DNA of 41,902 nt, from positions 1 through 41,902 of the IMG/VR virus record IMGVR_UViG_3300042304_000146; one strand, written 5' to 3'. The position numbers and the translations under genes are program-made. Shown piece by piece: positions 1-8,605 of this stretch. Below the pieces are notes generated by a model, which saw nothing but the letters and a program-made list of their open reading frames with translations, had not been told where the DNA came from and did not search any database. Every line of letters begins with the position of its first letter. Within the stretch, counting starts at the first letter, position 1. Origin of the DNA: a virus.

Positions 1-7
1 TTGGAGT

Positions 8-40
8 ATTTATCCTACCAGAATTACCGAATTATGTCAA
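8..40 (-). promoter_or_regulatory. Candidate promoter reading off the left edge
   Basis: On the minus strand a TTGACA box (35-40) is followed after 17 bases by TAGGAT (12-17), which matches TATAAT at four of six positions. The same place also carries GATAAATA (8-15), one base away from the phage late motif TATAAATA. It overlaps the 3' end of the DruA-like gene, so it would serve a gene beyond the window. The two overlapping readings (sigma-70 or gp55 type) cannot be separated here. Confidence 0.35.
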
Positions 41-1139
41 GCACTTTATCACCAGTCCAGACTTCTTGTTCTGTACGAATACGACCTTCTGTCTTCAAGG
101 TCTCAAATCGATTGATAGCCTTCTTACGCCACCACTCTGTAATATTGGCCAGATTATGTTTCTCATAGTTCTCACCTGGAATTAACTTGTCAGTCTTTCC
201 ATTTACAAAATCAACCATGTTCTTAAAACCATAGTCTGAAATGAAGTAACGTTTCTGTTCATTCAGATTCTTGGCATTCTCAATCGTCTGTGCAAACTTA
301 GTAGCCTCTGGTGTGCCTTTGAGGCCAATCTTAATCATAGACACCATTGCATTAGAAATCTTCAACTTGCGTGAAGAAGCACCTTCTGGTGCAAGTGGTT
401 CACCAATGATATTCTCAATGTATTCTTTGAGGTCACTATAAGTTTTACCATGTAACATCGGCAAGAAATCACTATCAGTTAAACCTTTGAAACGAATCAG
501 AGGTTTCATACCATCATACTGTGATACTGCCTTTGAAGAACCATACAAACTGGTTGTTTCAAACAAGCAGGTGGTCATCTTATACTTTTCATCCAACATT
601 CTACGTACTTCATGTGTTGTACAAATGGCTGCAAGTAATTTACCACCGAGATAATTGAAACCAAATGGTTGTGCAGGTACAATCACAAAACCCATAGCGG
701 CACATTGATTGAACAATTGAGCACCACCTTCATGTTGCGTGAATACTTGGCCAAGCATTTCGTTGCGTGGTTTACAATTGATAACAGGAGAACCAAGACG
801 AATAAAACCAACCCACTTCTGTGATTTCTTTTCCCAAATTGCCAATCTTAAACACCGACCAGGAATACTGGTCATGTTTGAGTGACTTGAAATCATATTG
901 AGATAAATGTCCCACCTATCTTGTGGTAACTCCATGATTTCAAATTCCATATCAGCAGGTGACATAGTGAAATCAGAAAACAAATCTTCTTCTGGTCCCA
1001 TGCCAGGCAAAGTAAATGGTCTTTCGGCCATTGAATTTAGTTTCTGTTCTCTCATGTATTCATCAATACGACCAAACTTATCAAAGTAGTTGGAGAATAC
1101 ATTTGCACAATGTACGGCTTGTTCTTTAGTTAATGTCAT
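24..1139 (-). CDS. DruA-like (DUF4338-type) protein, paralogue 2
   Basis: This 371-residue protein is the last gene of the polymerase-recombinase-helicase run, and its start overlaps the gp41 stop by 4 bases. It is clearly related to the product of 17643-18920: both carry an IVPxQPxGFNYxGGKLLA block and then a TTSLYG...SQYDG block. This pattern resembles the core of DUF4338/DruA proteins, which have a GNAT-like fold, where an ILPW...NLAS segment is followed by LLETFV...GT.YRAA. That resemblance is from memory and remote. The C-terminal 120 residues (EWWRKKAINRF and around) are not shared with that core. Function is unknown; an acyltransferase-type or nucleic-acid-associated role is only a guess. 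The gene itself is certain, the family is moderately supported. Confidence 0.75.
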   Translation of the reverse strand: MTLTKEQAVHCANVFSNYFDKFGRIDEYMREQKLNSMAERPFTLPGMGPEEDLFSDFTMSPADMEFEIMELPQDRWDIYLNMISSHSNMTSIPGRCLRLAIWEKKSQKWVGFIRLGSPVINCKPRNEMLGQVFTQHEGGAQLFNQCAAMGFVIVPAQPFGFNYLGGKLLAAICTTHEVRRMLDEKYKMTTCLFETTSLYGSSKAVSQYDGMKPLIRFKGLTDSDFLPMLHGKTYSDLKEYIENIIGEPLAPEGASSRKLKISNAMVSMIKIGLKGTPEATKFAQTIENAKNLNEQKRYFISDYGFKNMVDFVNGKTDKLIPGENYEKHNLANITEWWRKKAINRFETLKTEGRIRTEQEVWTGDKVLDIIR

Positions 1140-2536
1140 ACTTTAAGTCCACCAAAATTCTTACTGAATTTCTTCTCACGGTTTCCAAATGTATTCAAAG
1201 GTTTATCTTCAACTTGACCTGCATCAACAATATCTGCCTGTGCTGAATCTTCTGCATCATACAGCCGCATCTTTGCTCTATCAACACCAACAACGAATCG
1301 TTTGAAGTTGTTAGGGTCAGAGTATCGATTCTTCAATTGTTTCACCAAGATTTGGTTTAATTGTTGCAATTCTTCATTAGTCACCAATGCAAACATAAAG
1401 TCGGCAGTTGCAGGCAAACCAAATGATTCTGAAGTATCTTCAAGGCCTGGATCCGAATTGCTGAAACCACTACGAGTTGTTTGTGTTGCAGAAACAATTG
1501 GCACATTGTGTTCAACAGCCAAACCACGCAGTTCTTCAGCGATAGACTTGATGTAAGTATAAGAGTTAACAGAACCACCTGCCTTGATACGTGAAGATGC
1601 ACAAATGTTCAAATAATCAATAAAGATAATATGTGGAACAAAGTTCTTCTTCAGATGCAATTCACTTAACAATGCTCTGAAATGTAGTGATGAAGCACTA
1701 GCAGTTGGATATTCTTTGATAATCAATTTACCATGAGCCTTGTTTTGTAACACCTTGAATTTACGTTCATAGTCTTCTTTACTGATTGTGTGAAGTTCAT
1801 TCAAATCAATATTTAGCAAATTAGCATCGATACGTTCTGCAATACGTTCTTCGGCCATTTCCATTGTAATGTACAAAACATTATGACCTTGATTCAAGCA
1901 ACCAGCGGCAACGTGACACATGAACAATGATTTACCAACACCAGTACCTGCAAGTGCAATGTTCAAGGTCTTGGTCGGCAGTCCGCCTTTTGTAATCTTA
2001 TTGAAGATATCAAGGTCAAACTTGATACGAGATTCTACCTTGTGATAGAAATCAAAACGAGAATCATAATCTGCCATGTAATCATGGCCAATGTGTTGGT
2101 CAAAAGAAACACCAAGAGCATCACTCAGTAGTTTTGGAATCTCACCCTTAGGTTTATCTCCGTGTTTGTCATCAAGGATTGATACTGATTCCATGATGGC
2201 ATTGTAGATGGCTTTATCTTGGCAGAACTTCTCAGTTTGCTCAATTAACCATTTACTCTCAACCTTTTCTTCTTTACTTGAATGTAATTCTTTAAGAAGT
2301 TCAATTGATTGTCTTACTTCAGGTTCAGTTAGTTTTTTACTCTCGGTGAAATTAATGATGAGAGATTCATGAGTCGGTAGATTTTTGTATTTGTTTACAA
2401 ACTCAAAGATTTCTTTGAATACTACCTTCTCTGTATTGTCGGCAAAGTAATCCGACTTGATGAATGGCAAAACTTTACGGGTAAAGTCCTCATTGTATAT
2501 CAGATTCTTCAGTATCGTTTGTTCTAGTCGATTCAT
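1136..2536 (-). CDS. 41: Replicative DNA helicase gp41 (DnaB family)
   Basis: Replicative 5'-3' helicase of the T4-type replisome, a hexamer that unwinds ahead of gp43 and works with the primase. The RecA-type ATPase core has a Walker A motif AGTGVGKS about 200 residues in and a Walker B-like IIFIDYLN about 100 residues later. The N-terminal domain (EQTILKNLIYNEDF...YF) lines up with the T4 gp41 N terminus. I chose the ATG at 2536 (466 residues, MNRLEQT), because the in-frame GTG at 2566 only adds a stretch unlike the family. No good Shine-Dalgarno sequence is visible for either start. The gene overlaps the small gene upstream by 47 bases, which suggests translational coupling. Confidence 0.93.
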   Translation of the reverse strand: MNRLEQTILKNLIYNEDFTRKVLPFIKSDYFADNTEKVVFKEIFEFVNKYKNLPTHESLIINFTESKKLTEPEVRQSIELLKELHSSKEEKVESKWLIEQTEKFCQDKAIYNAIMESVSILDDKHGDKPKGEIPKLLSDALGVSFDQHIGHDYMADYDSRFDFYHKVESRIKFDLDIFNKITKGGLPTKTLNIALAGTGVGKSLFMCHVAAGCLNQGHNVLYITMEMAEERIAERIDANLLNIDLNELHTISKEDYERKFKVLQNKAHGKLIIKEYPTASASSLHFRALLSELHLKKNFVPHIIFIDYLNICASSRIKAGGSVNSYTYIKSIAEELRGLAVEHNVPIVSATQTTRSGFSNSDPGLEDTSESFGLPATADFMFALVTNEELQQLNQILVKQLKNRYSDPNNFKRFVVGVDRAKMRLYDAEDSAQADIVDAGQVEDKPLNTFGNREKKFSKNFGGLKV

Positions 2537-2840
2537 TTTGTATAATAATTTCTGTAAGTATGTCACCTATGATTGTAACAAAATTATCATTATTTTGCAA
2601 GGCCTGCTTGTCATGTTGACCTGAATGATAAATGTTATAGTTAAACTGAAGTATCGGTATCACCGATTCGGGCTTCAATTTAACCATACCATAAGAGTAA
2701 ACCACACCGGTGTATTCACCCGATGTGATTTCTACCAAAGTTGAGTCATCAGACTCACTTTGTTGGAACCGATACTCAACTTTCTTCGGTTTCTTCGACC
2801 ACGGGAGTTTCTCCCATAATGCTGCCATAAGCGATTTCAT
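2490..2840 (-). CDS. Small conserved-position protein between uvsX and gp41
   Basis: A 116-residue protein (112 if the second ATG at 2828 is used) that I do not recognise. It starts with a basic, tryptophan-containing segment (WEKLPWSKKPKK), then has a beta-rich middle (ITSGEYTGVVYSYGMV) and an acidic tail. It overlaps the end of uvsX by 65 bases in another frame and the start of gp41 by 47 bases. The stretch between those overlaps (2537-2775) has no other use, which supports it being real. Its position in the replication operon suggests a helper of replication or recombination; nothing in the sequence shows which. Confidence 0.65.
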   Translation of the reverse strand: MKSLMAALWEKLPWSKKPKKVEYRFQQSESDDSTLVEITSGEYTGVVYSYGMVKLKPESVIPILQFNYNIYHSGQHDKQALQNNDNFVTIIGDILTEIIIQNESTRTNDTEESDIQ

Positions 2841-3831
2841 ATTTGTGTTTAATGAATTGTTTAAATTTCGGATCTTTTAAAATTGGTTCCATGAATTCAG
2901 CTGACGTTGTGTCAGCAATTCGTTTCTTGTCACCAACTTCACCAGTTGCTTGGTCTACTTTTGCATACCAACCATTGGCAGGTTTAACCACATGTCCGGA
3001 TTCAATAGCAAGGTCAAGCAGACCAGAGTAACGGCTGATGCCACCGTCAAAAGATACAGAGATAGGAATTTTAGATTTTTCTTTAACATAACGTGATTTT
3101 TCGACATTGATAATAAAATGATAACCAACAATTTCAGTACCTTCTTTGTCTTGTTGACGACCGAGAATATAAATGTTGTCAGCTGAGTAATATGAACCTG
3201 TACCACCACCAACAATATCTTTAGGGAACATTCCAATTTCTTTGTATGTGTGATTCACAACAACCATAGGAATATCTTTAATGGTTAAGTGTGGTGTTAC
3301 CATACGGAACAAACTCTTAACTTGTTTTGCTCTAGACATATCTGCAACTGATTTGCCTTCAAGAGCATCTTCAACTTCTTTCTTCGAAGCCAAATTGCCA
3401 ATTGAATCGAGGATAACCATAAGTTTATCACCACGTTCAATGTTTTCAAACTGTTGCATAATATCAAACTTCAACTGTTCAATATTGGTCAATGGTGTAT
3501 GCAACACACGATCCATATCAATACCAAATGTTTCAAAGTATTTAACTGGTGTACCAAACTCTGAATCATAGAACAATAGAATTGCTTCTGGATATTTGTC
3601 CATGTAAGATTTAGCCATCAACAAACTAAACGCTGTCTTGAAGTGTTTAGATGGACCTGCCCACATTGTAAGGCCTGGTGTAATGCCGCCATCTAACCGA
3701 CCAGATAGTGCAACGTTAATCATTGGCACGGCAGTCGGAATCATATCTTTTTCTGTGAAGAATTTAGACTTAGATAGAATTGCACTATCTTTAATTGTCG
3801 AATTCTTTTTCAATTTCTCAAGTAAACTCAT
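2776..3831 (-). CDS. uvsX: RecA-like recombinase UvsX
   Basis: Strand-exchange recombinase (351 residues) that coats single-stranded DNA with the mediator UvsY and starts recombination-dependent replication. The Walker A motif is the UvsX-type GPSKHFKT around residues 58-65, following a tryptophan-containing strand (TMWAG). A Walker B-like LMVILDSIGN and a polymerisation-type N terminus (LLEKLKKNSTIKDSAIL) are also present. It starts 12 bases after the gp43 stop with an AGAGG-type ribosome site (AAAAAGAGGTTAAA before the ATG). Its partners UvsY and UvsW lie at 29.4-31.3 kb. Confidence 0.95.
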   Translation of the reverse strand: MSLLEKLKKNSTIKDSAILSKSKFFTEKDMIPTAVPMINVALSGRLDGGITPGLTMWAGPSKHFKTAFSLLMAKSYMDKYPEAILLFYDSEFGTPVKYFETFGIDMDRVLHTPLTNIEQLKFDIMQQFENIERGDKLMVILDSIGNLASKKEVEDALEGKSVADMSRAKQVKSLFRMVTPHLTIKDIPMVVVNHTYKEIGMFPKDIVGGGTGSYYSADNIYILGRQQDKEGTEIVGYHFIINVEKSRYVKEKSKIPISVSFDGGISRYSGLLDLAIESGHVVKPANGWYAKVDQATGEVGDKKRIADTTSAEFMEPILKDPKFKQFIKHKYEIAYGSIMGETPVVEETEES

Positions 3832-3843
3832 TTTAACCTCTTT

Positions 3844-6384
3844 TTAAAAAAAACTCTCTAAGGAATTCTGTTGTTCTGTTGTCCAATTCATGCAATCTAA
3901 AATTACTTTAATTGGTTCAAGGAATGCCTTATTGAATTGCATATCATAATCAATAAACTCTTGCAAGCCAAACTCCACTGGCAATCTATTTGGGTATGAA
4001 ATAACCGTATCTTTCATGGGATTTGGTTGTTTCAAATATGTGAATTTAATCTTCTCACCTTCTTGAATCAATGCATACTTTTTATCAAGTTTCATTGCTT
4101 TCAGTTTGGTGTTATAAAGAATAGCACCCTTCACATGGATTGGTGTACCCTTCTTATATAGAGTCACATTGTCAGAGTATTCTTTCAGACCATTCAGACC
4201 ACGGGGGAAAGAAATATCTTCAGCCGGCAACTGCTTAAATTCATTTCTGAAATCTTCAATGAATTTATGAATATCGGATTCGGTGCCGTTAATCATAATG
4301 TCAATTGATTTTCTCATCTTCTCACGGATGGCAGCAGGTGTAGATGACTTAATCATCTCAAGGCCCATGACTTTCATCTTAGGTTCTTTGTACTGCACAC
4401 CTTCATTATTAAACACATTTAGAATGTAACGTTTCTTGGCAGTCCAAATACCTTTGTTAGCCAAACCTTCACGTTTCATCTGCATCTTCTGAGCATAGGC
4501 ATGAACATAATCAGCCAACTCTGTATAAGATTTATCTATGTGTGGTTGAAGTTTTTCTTCACAAACTTTGTCCATGAATTCAATAATCTTTTGTTCAGGC
4601 ACACCACTTTTCTTACCATAAACTTTTTCAACCAATTCACCAAGACGGAGGTAAATCGAATCAGTATCAGAAGCAATCACATAGTCTTTATCACTATCTA
4701 GCAACTTGTTCATGTACTGGTTAATTTTAGCTTCGATCCAACGAATAGAAAATTGACCAGCAGTAGTAACACCCAAGGCCATTCTAAGGTCATAGAATCT
4801 GAAATACTGGGAACCTAGAGCACCGTAAGCACTATTGAGAGAGACTTTCTTGGCCAATTGCAGGTTATCATAACGAGCAATCTTGTTTTTCAGTTCATAC
4901 TTTTTATTAGGATCAGTCTCAACTTCATAATCTTTCTTAGCTTGAATCATCATTTTCTTAAACTTTGAACGATCCACATACATTTCTTCTAGCATCTGAG
5001 GTAAGAAACCTTTTTTAGTTGTTGAGAAGAATTGACCATTTGGAGTAATAGTTACACCACTCATATTTGATAGATTAACTTCTTTAAGCAACAATTTATC
5101 AACGCTTACACCAGAAGAAATGATTTGTCTCATCTCAGGAGTATAATCATGTGGCTCAACCAATGTTTCAGGTGAAATGTTATATTGCATCATCAGGTGA
5201 GGATACAAACTGTTCAAGTCAAATGATGCCACATAGTTATGCATACCGACTTGTGGGTCTTTAACATAGGCACCTTCAAAGGCCGCAGTCTTACTCTTTA
5301 CAACTTTAGGAGGAACAATAATCTTTTTGTCCAACAAGTAATTGTAAATCAAAGAATCCCACATACGAGTTTGTGCAAAGATATCTTCGTAGTTTGTTTT
5401 GGTATCATAAGCAAGAGTCAAGCCCAACTCAATCAACTTCAACTTGTTCTCTAGTTTGAAAATCAACTCTACGTCTTTGATGTTGTACTCAATAAACTTT
5501 TGGTAATCTAAACGATACAACTGATGCAAGTTATCGAACTCATCATATGAAATCTTACCTTCACCCAATTCAACTTGTGAAATATTATCCAAACGATATG
5601 ACTCTTGTGATTTACCACCTGGCGCATACCATCTGTACAATTCAATATAATCTAATGTGGAAACACCTGTGAATTCATATGCAATTAGCTCACGATTGTT
5701 CACAACAGCCTTACGACTATTGATATAATTCCATGGTGATAGTTTCTTAACATCGTCATCACCGAGAATTTTAGTGATACGATTCACAAGATATGGAATA
5801 TCAAAGAACTTAACATTCCAACCAGAAATTACATCTGGACAATTTTCTGACCAAAAGGCCAAAAACTTTTTACACAGGTCATATTCATCATCACACTTGG
5901 TGTAGATAACATCTTCACGGTCATTTCTAAACTCACCACAACCAAATACAGTTGCAACACCATTCAAATACTTGACACAAATAGCTGTGATAGGTTCATT
6001 TGCTTGATATGGGTCAGGGAAACCATTTTCAGAACCAACTTCAATATCGATAACTGCAATTGAAACATGGTTAATGTCCCAATCAATCATACCTTTGTGT
6101 TGGTCAGCAATGAAAGCATATTGAAAGTTGGCATTACCAAATACATCAAAGCCTTGAACACCATCATAACGTTTAACGAAATCACGAGCCTCACGCATAC
6201 CTTCGAACTTCATAGGCTCAAGATATTCACCTTCAAGTGTTTTGAAGTTAGTGGTTTTATTAGAGCGTAAAAACAAAGTCGGCGTGTAAGCAATTTTATA
6301 CTTAACACGCCGGCCGTCTTTTACACCACGATAGAAAATATTGTTGCCAACACCGACAACGTTAGTGTAATATTGATTAGTCAT
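3844..6384 (-). CDS. 43: DNA polymerase gp43 (family B)
   Basis: Replicative polymerase with 3'-5' proofreading, 846 residues (T4 gp43 is about 898). Exonuclease motifs: DIE at about residues 113-115, NVKFFDIPYL, and YNIKDVELIF. Polymerase motifs: A, DLNSLYPHLM near 387; B, KKVSLNSAYGALG; C, SDTDSIYL near 572. The protein ends in QQNSLESFF, a canonical clamp-binding peptide (QxxLxxFF) that should dock on gp45. No Shine-Dalgarno sequence is evident before the ATG, and a TATAAT lies 8-13 bases upstream of it; T4 gp43 is autoregulated at its own ribosome site, so weak initiation may be meaningful. The sequence shows a standard family B enzyme, not a modified-base specialist. Confidence 0.97.
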   Translation of the reverse strand: MTNQYYTNVVGVGNNIFYRGVKDGRRVKYKIAYTPTLFLRSNKTTNFKTLEGEYLEPMKFEGMREARDFVKRYDGVQGFDVFGNANFQYAFIADQHKGMIDWDINHVSIAVIDIEVGSENGFPDPYQANEPITAICVKYLNGVATVFGCGEFRNDREDVIYTKCDDEYDLCKKFLAFWSENCPDVISGWNVKFFDIPYLVNRITKILGDDDVKKLSPWNYINSRKAVVNNRELIAYEFTGVSTLDYIELYRWYAPGGKSQESYRLDNISQVELGEGKISYDEFDNLHQLYRLDYQKFIEYNIKDVELIFKLENKLKLIELGLTLAYDTKTNYEDIFAQTRMWDSLIYNYLLDKKIIVPPKVVKSKTAAFEGAYVKDPQVGMHNYVASFDLNSLYPHLMMQYNISPETLVEPHDYTPEMRQIISSGVSVDKLLLKEVNLSNMSGVTITPNGQFFSTTKKGFLPQMLEEMYVDRSKFKKMMIQAKKDYEVETDPNKKYELKNKIARYDNLQLAKKVSLNSAYGALGSQYFRFYDLRMALGVTTAGQFSIRWIEAKINQYMNKLLDSDKDYVIASDTDSIYLRLGELVEKVYGKKSGVPEQKIIEFMDKVCEEKLQPHIDKSYTELADYVHAYAQKMQMKREGLANKGIWTAKKRYILNVFNNEGVQYKEPKMKVMGLEMIKSSTPAAIREKMRKSIDIMINGTESDIHKFIEDFRNEFKQLPAEDISFPRGLNGLKEYSDNVTLYKKGTPIHVKGAILYNTKLKAMKLDKKYALIQEGEKIKFTYLKQPNPMKDTVISYPNRLPVEFGLQEFIDYDMQFNKAFLEPIKVILDCMNWTTEQQNSLESFF

Positions 6385-6396
6385 TCATACATTATA

Positions 6397-6693
6397 TCAG
6401 AATTTTGGAATAGATGTGGCAATTTGAATGCCAGACCCAAACATTTCACTATACTGATTCATCAATTCCCGTAAAGGAGTTGTGGTACAAAGAATGTCCT
6501 CATTATTGATTCTGATACCAGTTTCAAATTCTTCACAGAATTGGATAAAAGGAGAGAATGCCATCATAGGGCCATCTTTAGTTGGTTGCATGATGCATTG
6601 AACAGGTTTCTTTACCAGAATATAACCTGATTCTTCCACAACCTCAGCCAAAAGGGTGTGGTTTGTTTTGAAAGTAATTAATTGGAGATTCAT
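6397..6693 (-). CDS. Small Sm-like protein upstream of gp43
   Basis: A 98-residue protein that overlaps its upstream neighbour by 4 bases and ends 12 bases before gp43. The pattern is a short strand with a polar turn and small residue (ITFKTNHTLLAEVVE), then IL.KKPVQ, a hydrophobic strand (MMAFSPFIQF), and a second motif INNEDIL. The same order appears in the protein at 29002-29436, so the two look like paralogues with an Sm/Lsm-like beta-barrel. The fold is inferred from pattern only. Cotranscription with gp43 hints at a replication or RNA-related role. Function is unknown. Confidence 0.65.
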   Translation of the reverse strand: MNLQLITFKTNHTLLAEVVEESGYILVKKPVQCIMQPTKDGPMMAFSPFIQFCEEFETGIRINNEDILCTTTPLRELMNQYSEMFGSGIQIATSIPKF

Positions 6694-6908
6694 ACACGAA
6701 CCTCCGCATCAACTACACCAATGGTAACCCAACGTTTTGGGATAAGCATCTCACGGCCGTTAAACTTGTGAGCATCAATGGTTGGGTCTTGCATCCAACC
6801 AACAACCTCGACCTTGTTATCAAACTCACGCAAGAACAGTTCATATCTGTCCGCATGAGGCATTTTGTACTCATTGACCAACCTTTTGGCCACTTCACGT
6901 AAATTCAT
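6690..6908 (-). CDS. Hypothetical 72-residue protein, first gene after an early promoter
   Basis: Small soluble protein with an amphipathic N-terminal helix (LREVAKRLVNEYKM) and a beta-rich remainder ending VTIGVVDAEVRV. I do not recognise the family. The start at 6908 is supported by an AGAGG ribosome site in the leader (TTAAGAGGTAAATATG) and by the TTGCAA/TATAAT promoter 30-60 bases upstream. It overlaps the next gene by 4 bases. Being promoter-proximal, it should be made early and in excess over gp43. Confidence 0.7.
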   Translation of the reverse strand: MNLREVAKRLVNEYKMPHADRYELFLREFDNKVEVVGWMQDPTIDAHKFNGREMLIPKRWVTIGVVDAEVRV

Positions 6909-6938
6909 ATTTACCTCTTAAAAAATATACGATAATGT

Positions 6939-6967
6939 ATTATAACAGACTTCTTAATAAATTGCAA
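6939..6967 (-). promoter_or_regulatory. Sigma-70 type promoter for the gp43-uvsX-gp41 operon
   Basis: On the minus strand TTGCAA (6962-6967) is followed by a 17-base spacer and a perfect TATAAT (6939-6944). The expected start is about 30 bases upstream of the first start codon (6908). It sits in the only real gap (6909-6971) of this part of the map and would drive the small genes, gp43, uvsX and gp41. Confidence 0.7.
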
Positions 6968-6971
6968 GCTT

Positions 6972-7337
6972 TTACTTGGCAAACTTGGTGAAATCTGGCT
7001 TCTTCCAACCTTCAGGTTTAAGAACTTTGCCGTCTTCACGTTTGATTACCGTTTTAGTTTTGCTATCAATCTTCTTTAGGTTACTAAGGGAACCTTCATC
7101 CCAAACACCCTTTGTGTCCCAACCACGAGACTTCATATACCCAATGATTACCCACATAGTATCAAAACAGGCATCGATGGTTTCAACATCATCATTCTTA
7201 CTAACAGCATCAATGAATTCGTGGTATTCTTCATTGATTAGCCTTCGGTACAACAATGCTTGTTCACCATTATCCGTATCTGTAGTTTGGCCTGCAGCCG
7301 TCATAAACGTTTCAACATCTTTAAAAACACTAGTCAT
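6972..7337 (-). CDS. MazG-like nucleotide pyrophosphohydrolase
   Basis: 121-residue all-alpha protein with the metal-binding signature of the MazG/PRA-PH superfamily: E36, E37 and E40 (NEEYHEF) followed by an ExxD pair (E52, D55) and D59 in the next helix. Such enzymes cleave nucleoside triphosphates or phosphoribosyl-ATP to monophosphate and pyrophosphate. Here it overlaps dCMP deaminase by 8 bases, so a role in the deoxynucleotide pool or in alarmone control is likely. The tail (KREDGKVLKPEGWKKPDF) is a basic extension. The substrate cannot be read from the sequence. Confidence 0.8.
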   Translation of the reverse strand: MTSVFKDVETFMTAAGQTTDTDNGEQALLYRRLINEEYHEFIDAVSKNDDVETIDACFDTMWVIIGYMKSRGWDTKGVWDEGSLSNLKKIDSKTKTVIKREDGKVLKPEGWKKPDFTKFAK

Positions 7338-7788
7338 ATTTAATTACCTCTACGTTACACTTCTTTAAAAATTCAATTCCGTCATCATCACGATAACTAT
7401 TCCGATAATAAACACTATTGATACCACTTTGGAAAACCAACTTGGCACAATCAATACAAGGCGCATGAGTTACAAACATAGTAGCACCTAAACCACTCTC
7501 AGTAGTCCTAGCCAATTTAGCGATTGCATTGGTTTCGGCATGTAGTACCTCTGGTTTGGTTTTAAGTTCTTTGCTAAAATTATTGTAATCATATCTAGGA
7601 TCACTAGGATGAACATCAGCAACATATTCACAGTTGTTATCCCATCCACTTGGCATACCATTGTAGCCAATAGAAATGATGCGGTCATCTTTTACAATAA
7701 TTGCACCAACTTGAAGTCTCTTTGCTGAAGATAATCCTGCATATACTTCAGCCACTTTCATGTGTGCATCTATAAATTTCTGTTTCAT
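7330..7788 (-). CDS. cd: dCMP deaminase
   Basis: 152-residue zinc-dependent deaminase of the ComEB/T4 Cd family, converting dCMP to dUMP for thymidylate synthesis. The catalytic HAE motif is at 83-85 and the zinc ligands are in HAPCIDC (C111, C114). The N terminus (KRLQVGAIIVKDDRIISIGYNG) is the typical deaminase start. An insertion of about 30 residues before HAE matches the family's extra loop. It overlaps the neighbours on both sides by 8 and 4 bases. A thymidylate synthase is not in the window. Confidence 0.93.
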   Translation of the reverse strand: MKQKFIDAHMKVAEVYAGLSSAKRLQVGAIIVKDDRIISIGYNGMPSGWDNNCEYVADVHPSDPRYDYNNFSKELKTKPEVLHAETNAIAKLARTTESGLGATMFVTHAPCIDCAKLVFQSGINSVYYRNSYRDDDGIEFLKKCNVEVIKYD

Positions 7789-8573
7789 ATTAAAATAGCA
7801 AGTGGAAATTGCTTCGCTTTCAATTTATTTGCATAAACAAAGAAAGGTAAAAACCTTTCACCCAAATAACCAGGATATCTCCAAGGATATATTTCACTAC
7901 ATCTTCCATCTTGTACTGGATAAACTTCACTACAATTATCGAAAACATACTTTAATATTTGGAACAACTCAGTAGCATACTTAACAAAGCATTCACGTTT
8001 CATAATATAGGATGTTTCAGCGTGCATTGAGTTGTTCTCTGTAAACCACGACATATCATTTACATATTCAGGACATAATTTTGTAATAGCCTCTTTGAAT
8101 AGGAACCAATGTTCAGGCAGTTCATACATTAAGTATTGTTGCTCGATTGAACAATTAAAGGTAACATTCTTATTGGTGATTACATCATATGACTTGAATA
8201 GTTCTTCAATCAAATCTTTTTCTTCTTTTGTACCAAATTGGTCAGCAACCTCTTGTGTCGGAGGCATATTGACTTTATCTTGTGGTATCTGGTCGTTCAG
8301 CAAAAGATATCTACGATAGGTTAAACATCCAACATAATCAGGAAGATTTGTTGAAGACTTTAACATCATATACTCAGTTGCTTGAGCACCCATTGCACGA
8401 TAAAATTGTTCGTCACTTACACCAACATAGTAGTGTCGGAAGTCTTTGATTTCTTCTGTAGCATCAACTGCCTTAATTGATAGTTTATCACCCGCAAAGG
8501 ATGGAATCAACCAAGACGAATTGAGGTTAATTGGAAAATCTTTATGGAAATGACTGAGAACAAGTAATGACAT
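7785..8573 (-). CDS. DUF4422-type glycosyltransferase
   Basis: 262 residues without membrane segment or signal peptide. Features typical of the DUF4422 family are visible: an early YYVGVSDEQFYRAM segment, YVGCLTYRRYLLL (the family's YIG.CHYRRY block) near residue 80, a MHAETSYIMKRE segment, and a C-terminal YLGERFLPFF. DUF4422 proteins are GT-A-like transferases found in capsule, O-antigen and virion-modification loci. It may use a sugar made by the 23-29 kb cassette. It lies after the hsp20 terminator with no clear promoter of its own, so read-through is likely. The donor and acceptor are unknown. Confidence 0.75.
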   Translation of the reverse strand: MSLLVLSHFHKDFPINLNSSWLIPSFAGDKLSIKAVDATEEIKDFRHYYVGVSDEQFYRAMGAQATEYMMLKSSTNLPDYVGCLTYRRYLLLNDQIPQDKVNMPPTQEVADQFGTKEEKDLIEELFKSYDVITNKNVTFNCSIEQQYLMYELPEHWFLFKEAITKLCPEYVNDMSWFTENNSMHAETSYIMKRECFVKYATELFQILKYVFDNCSEVYPVQDGRCSEIYPWRYPGYLGERFLPFFVYANKLKAKQFPLAILI

Positions 8574-8584
8574 AATATATTAAA

Positions 8585-8602
8585 ATGGAGCCGAAGCTCC
8601 AT
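8585..8602 (-). terminator. Rho-independent terminator after hsp20
   Basis: Seven-base-pair stem ATGGAGC/GCTCCAT closed by a UUCG tetraloop as read on the minus strand, starting 3 bases after the hsp20 stop and followed by TTTTAA. The stem is perfect; the short U tract makes termination probably partial. Confidence 0.75.
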
Positions 8603-8605
8603 CAA

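Noticed and set aside
2537-2566. A GTG start at 2566 for gp41.
   Set aside because: The added ten residues are unlike the gp41 N terminus, there is no ribosome site, and the ATG at 2536 aligns with T4 gp41.
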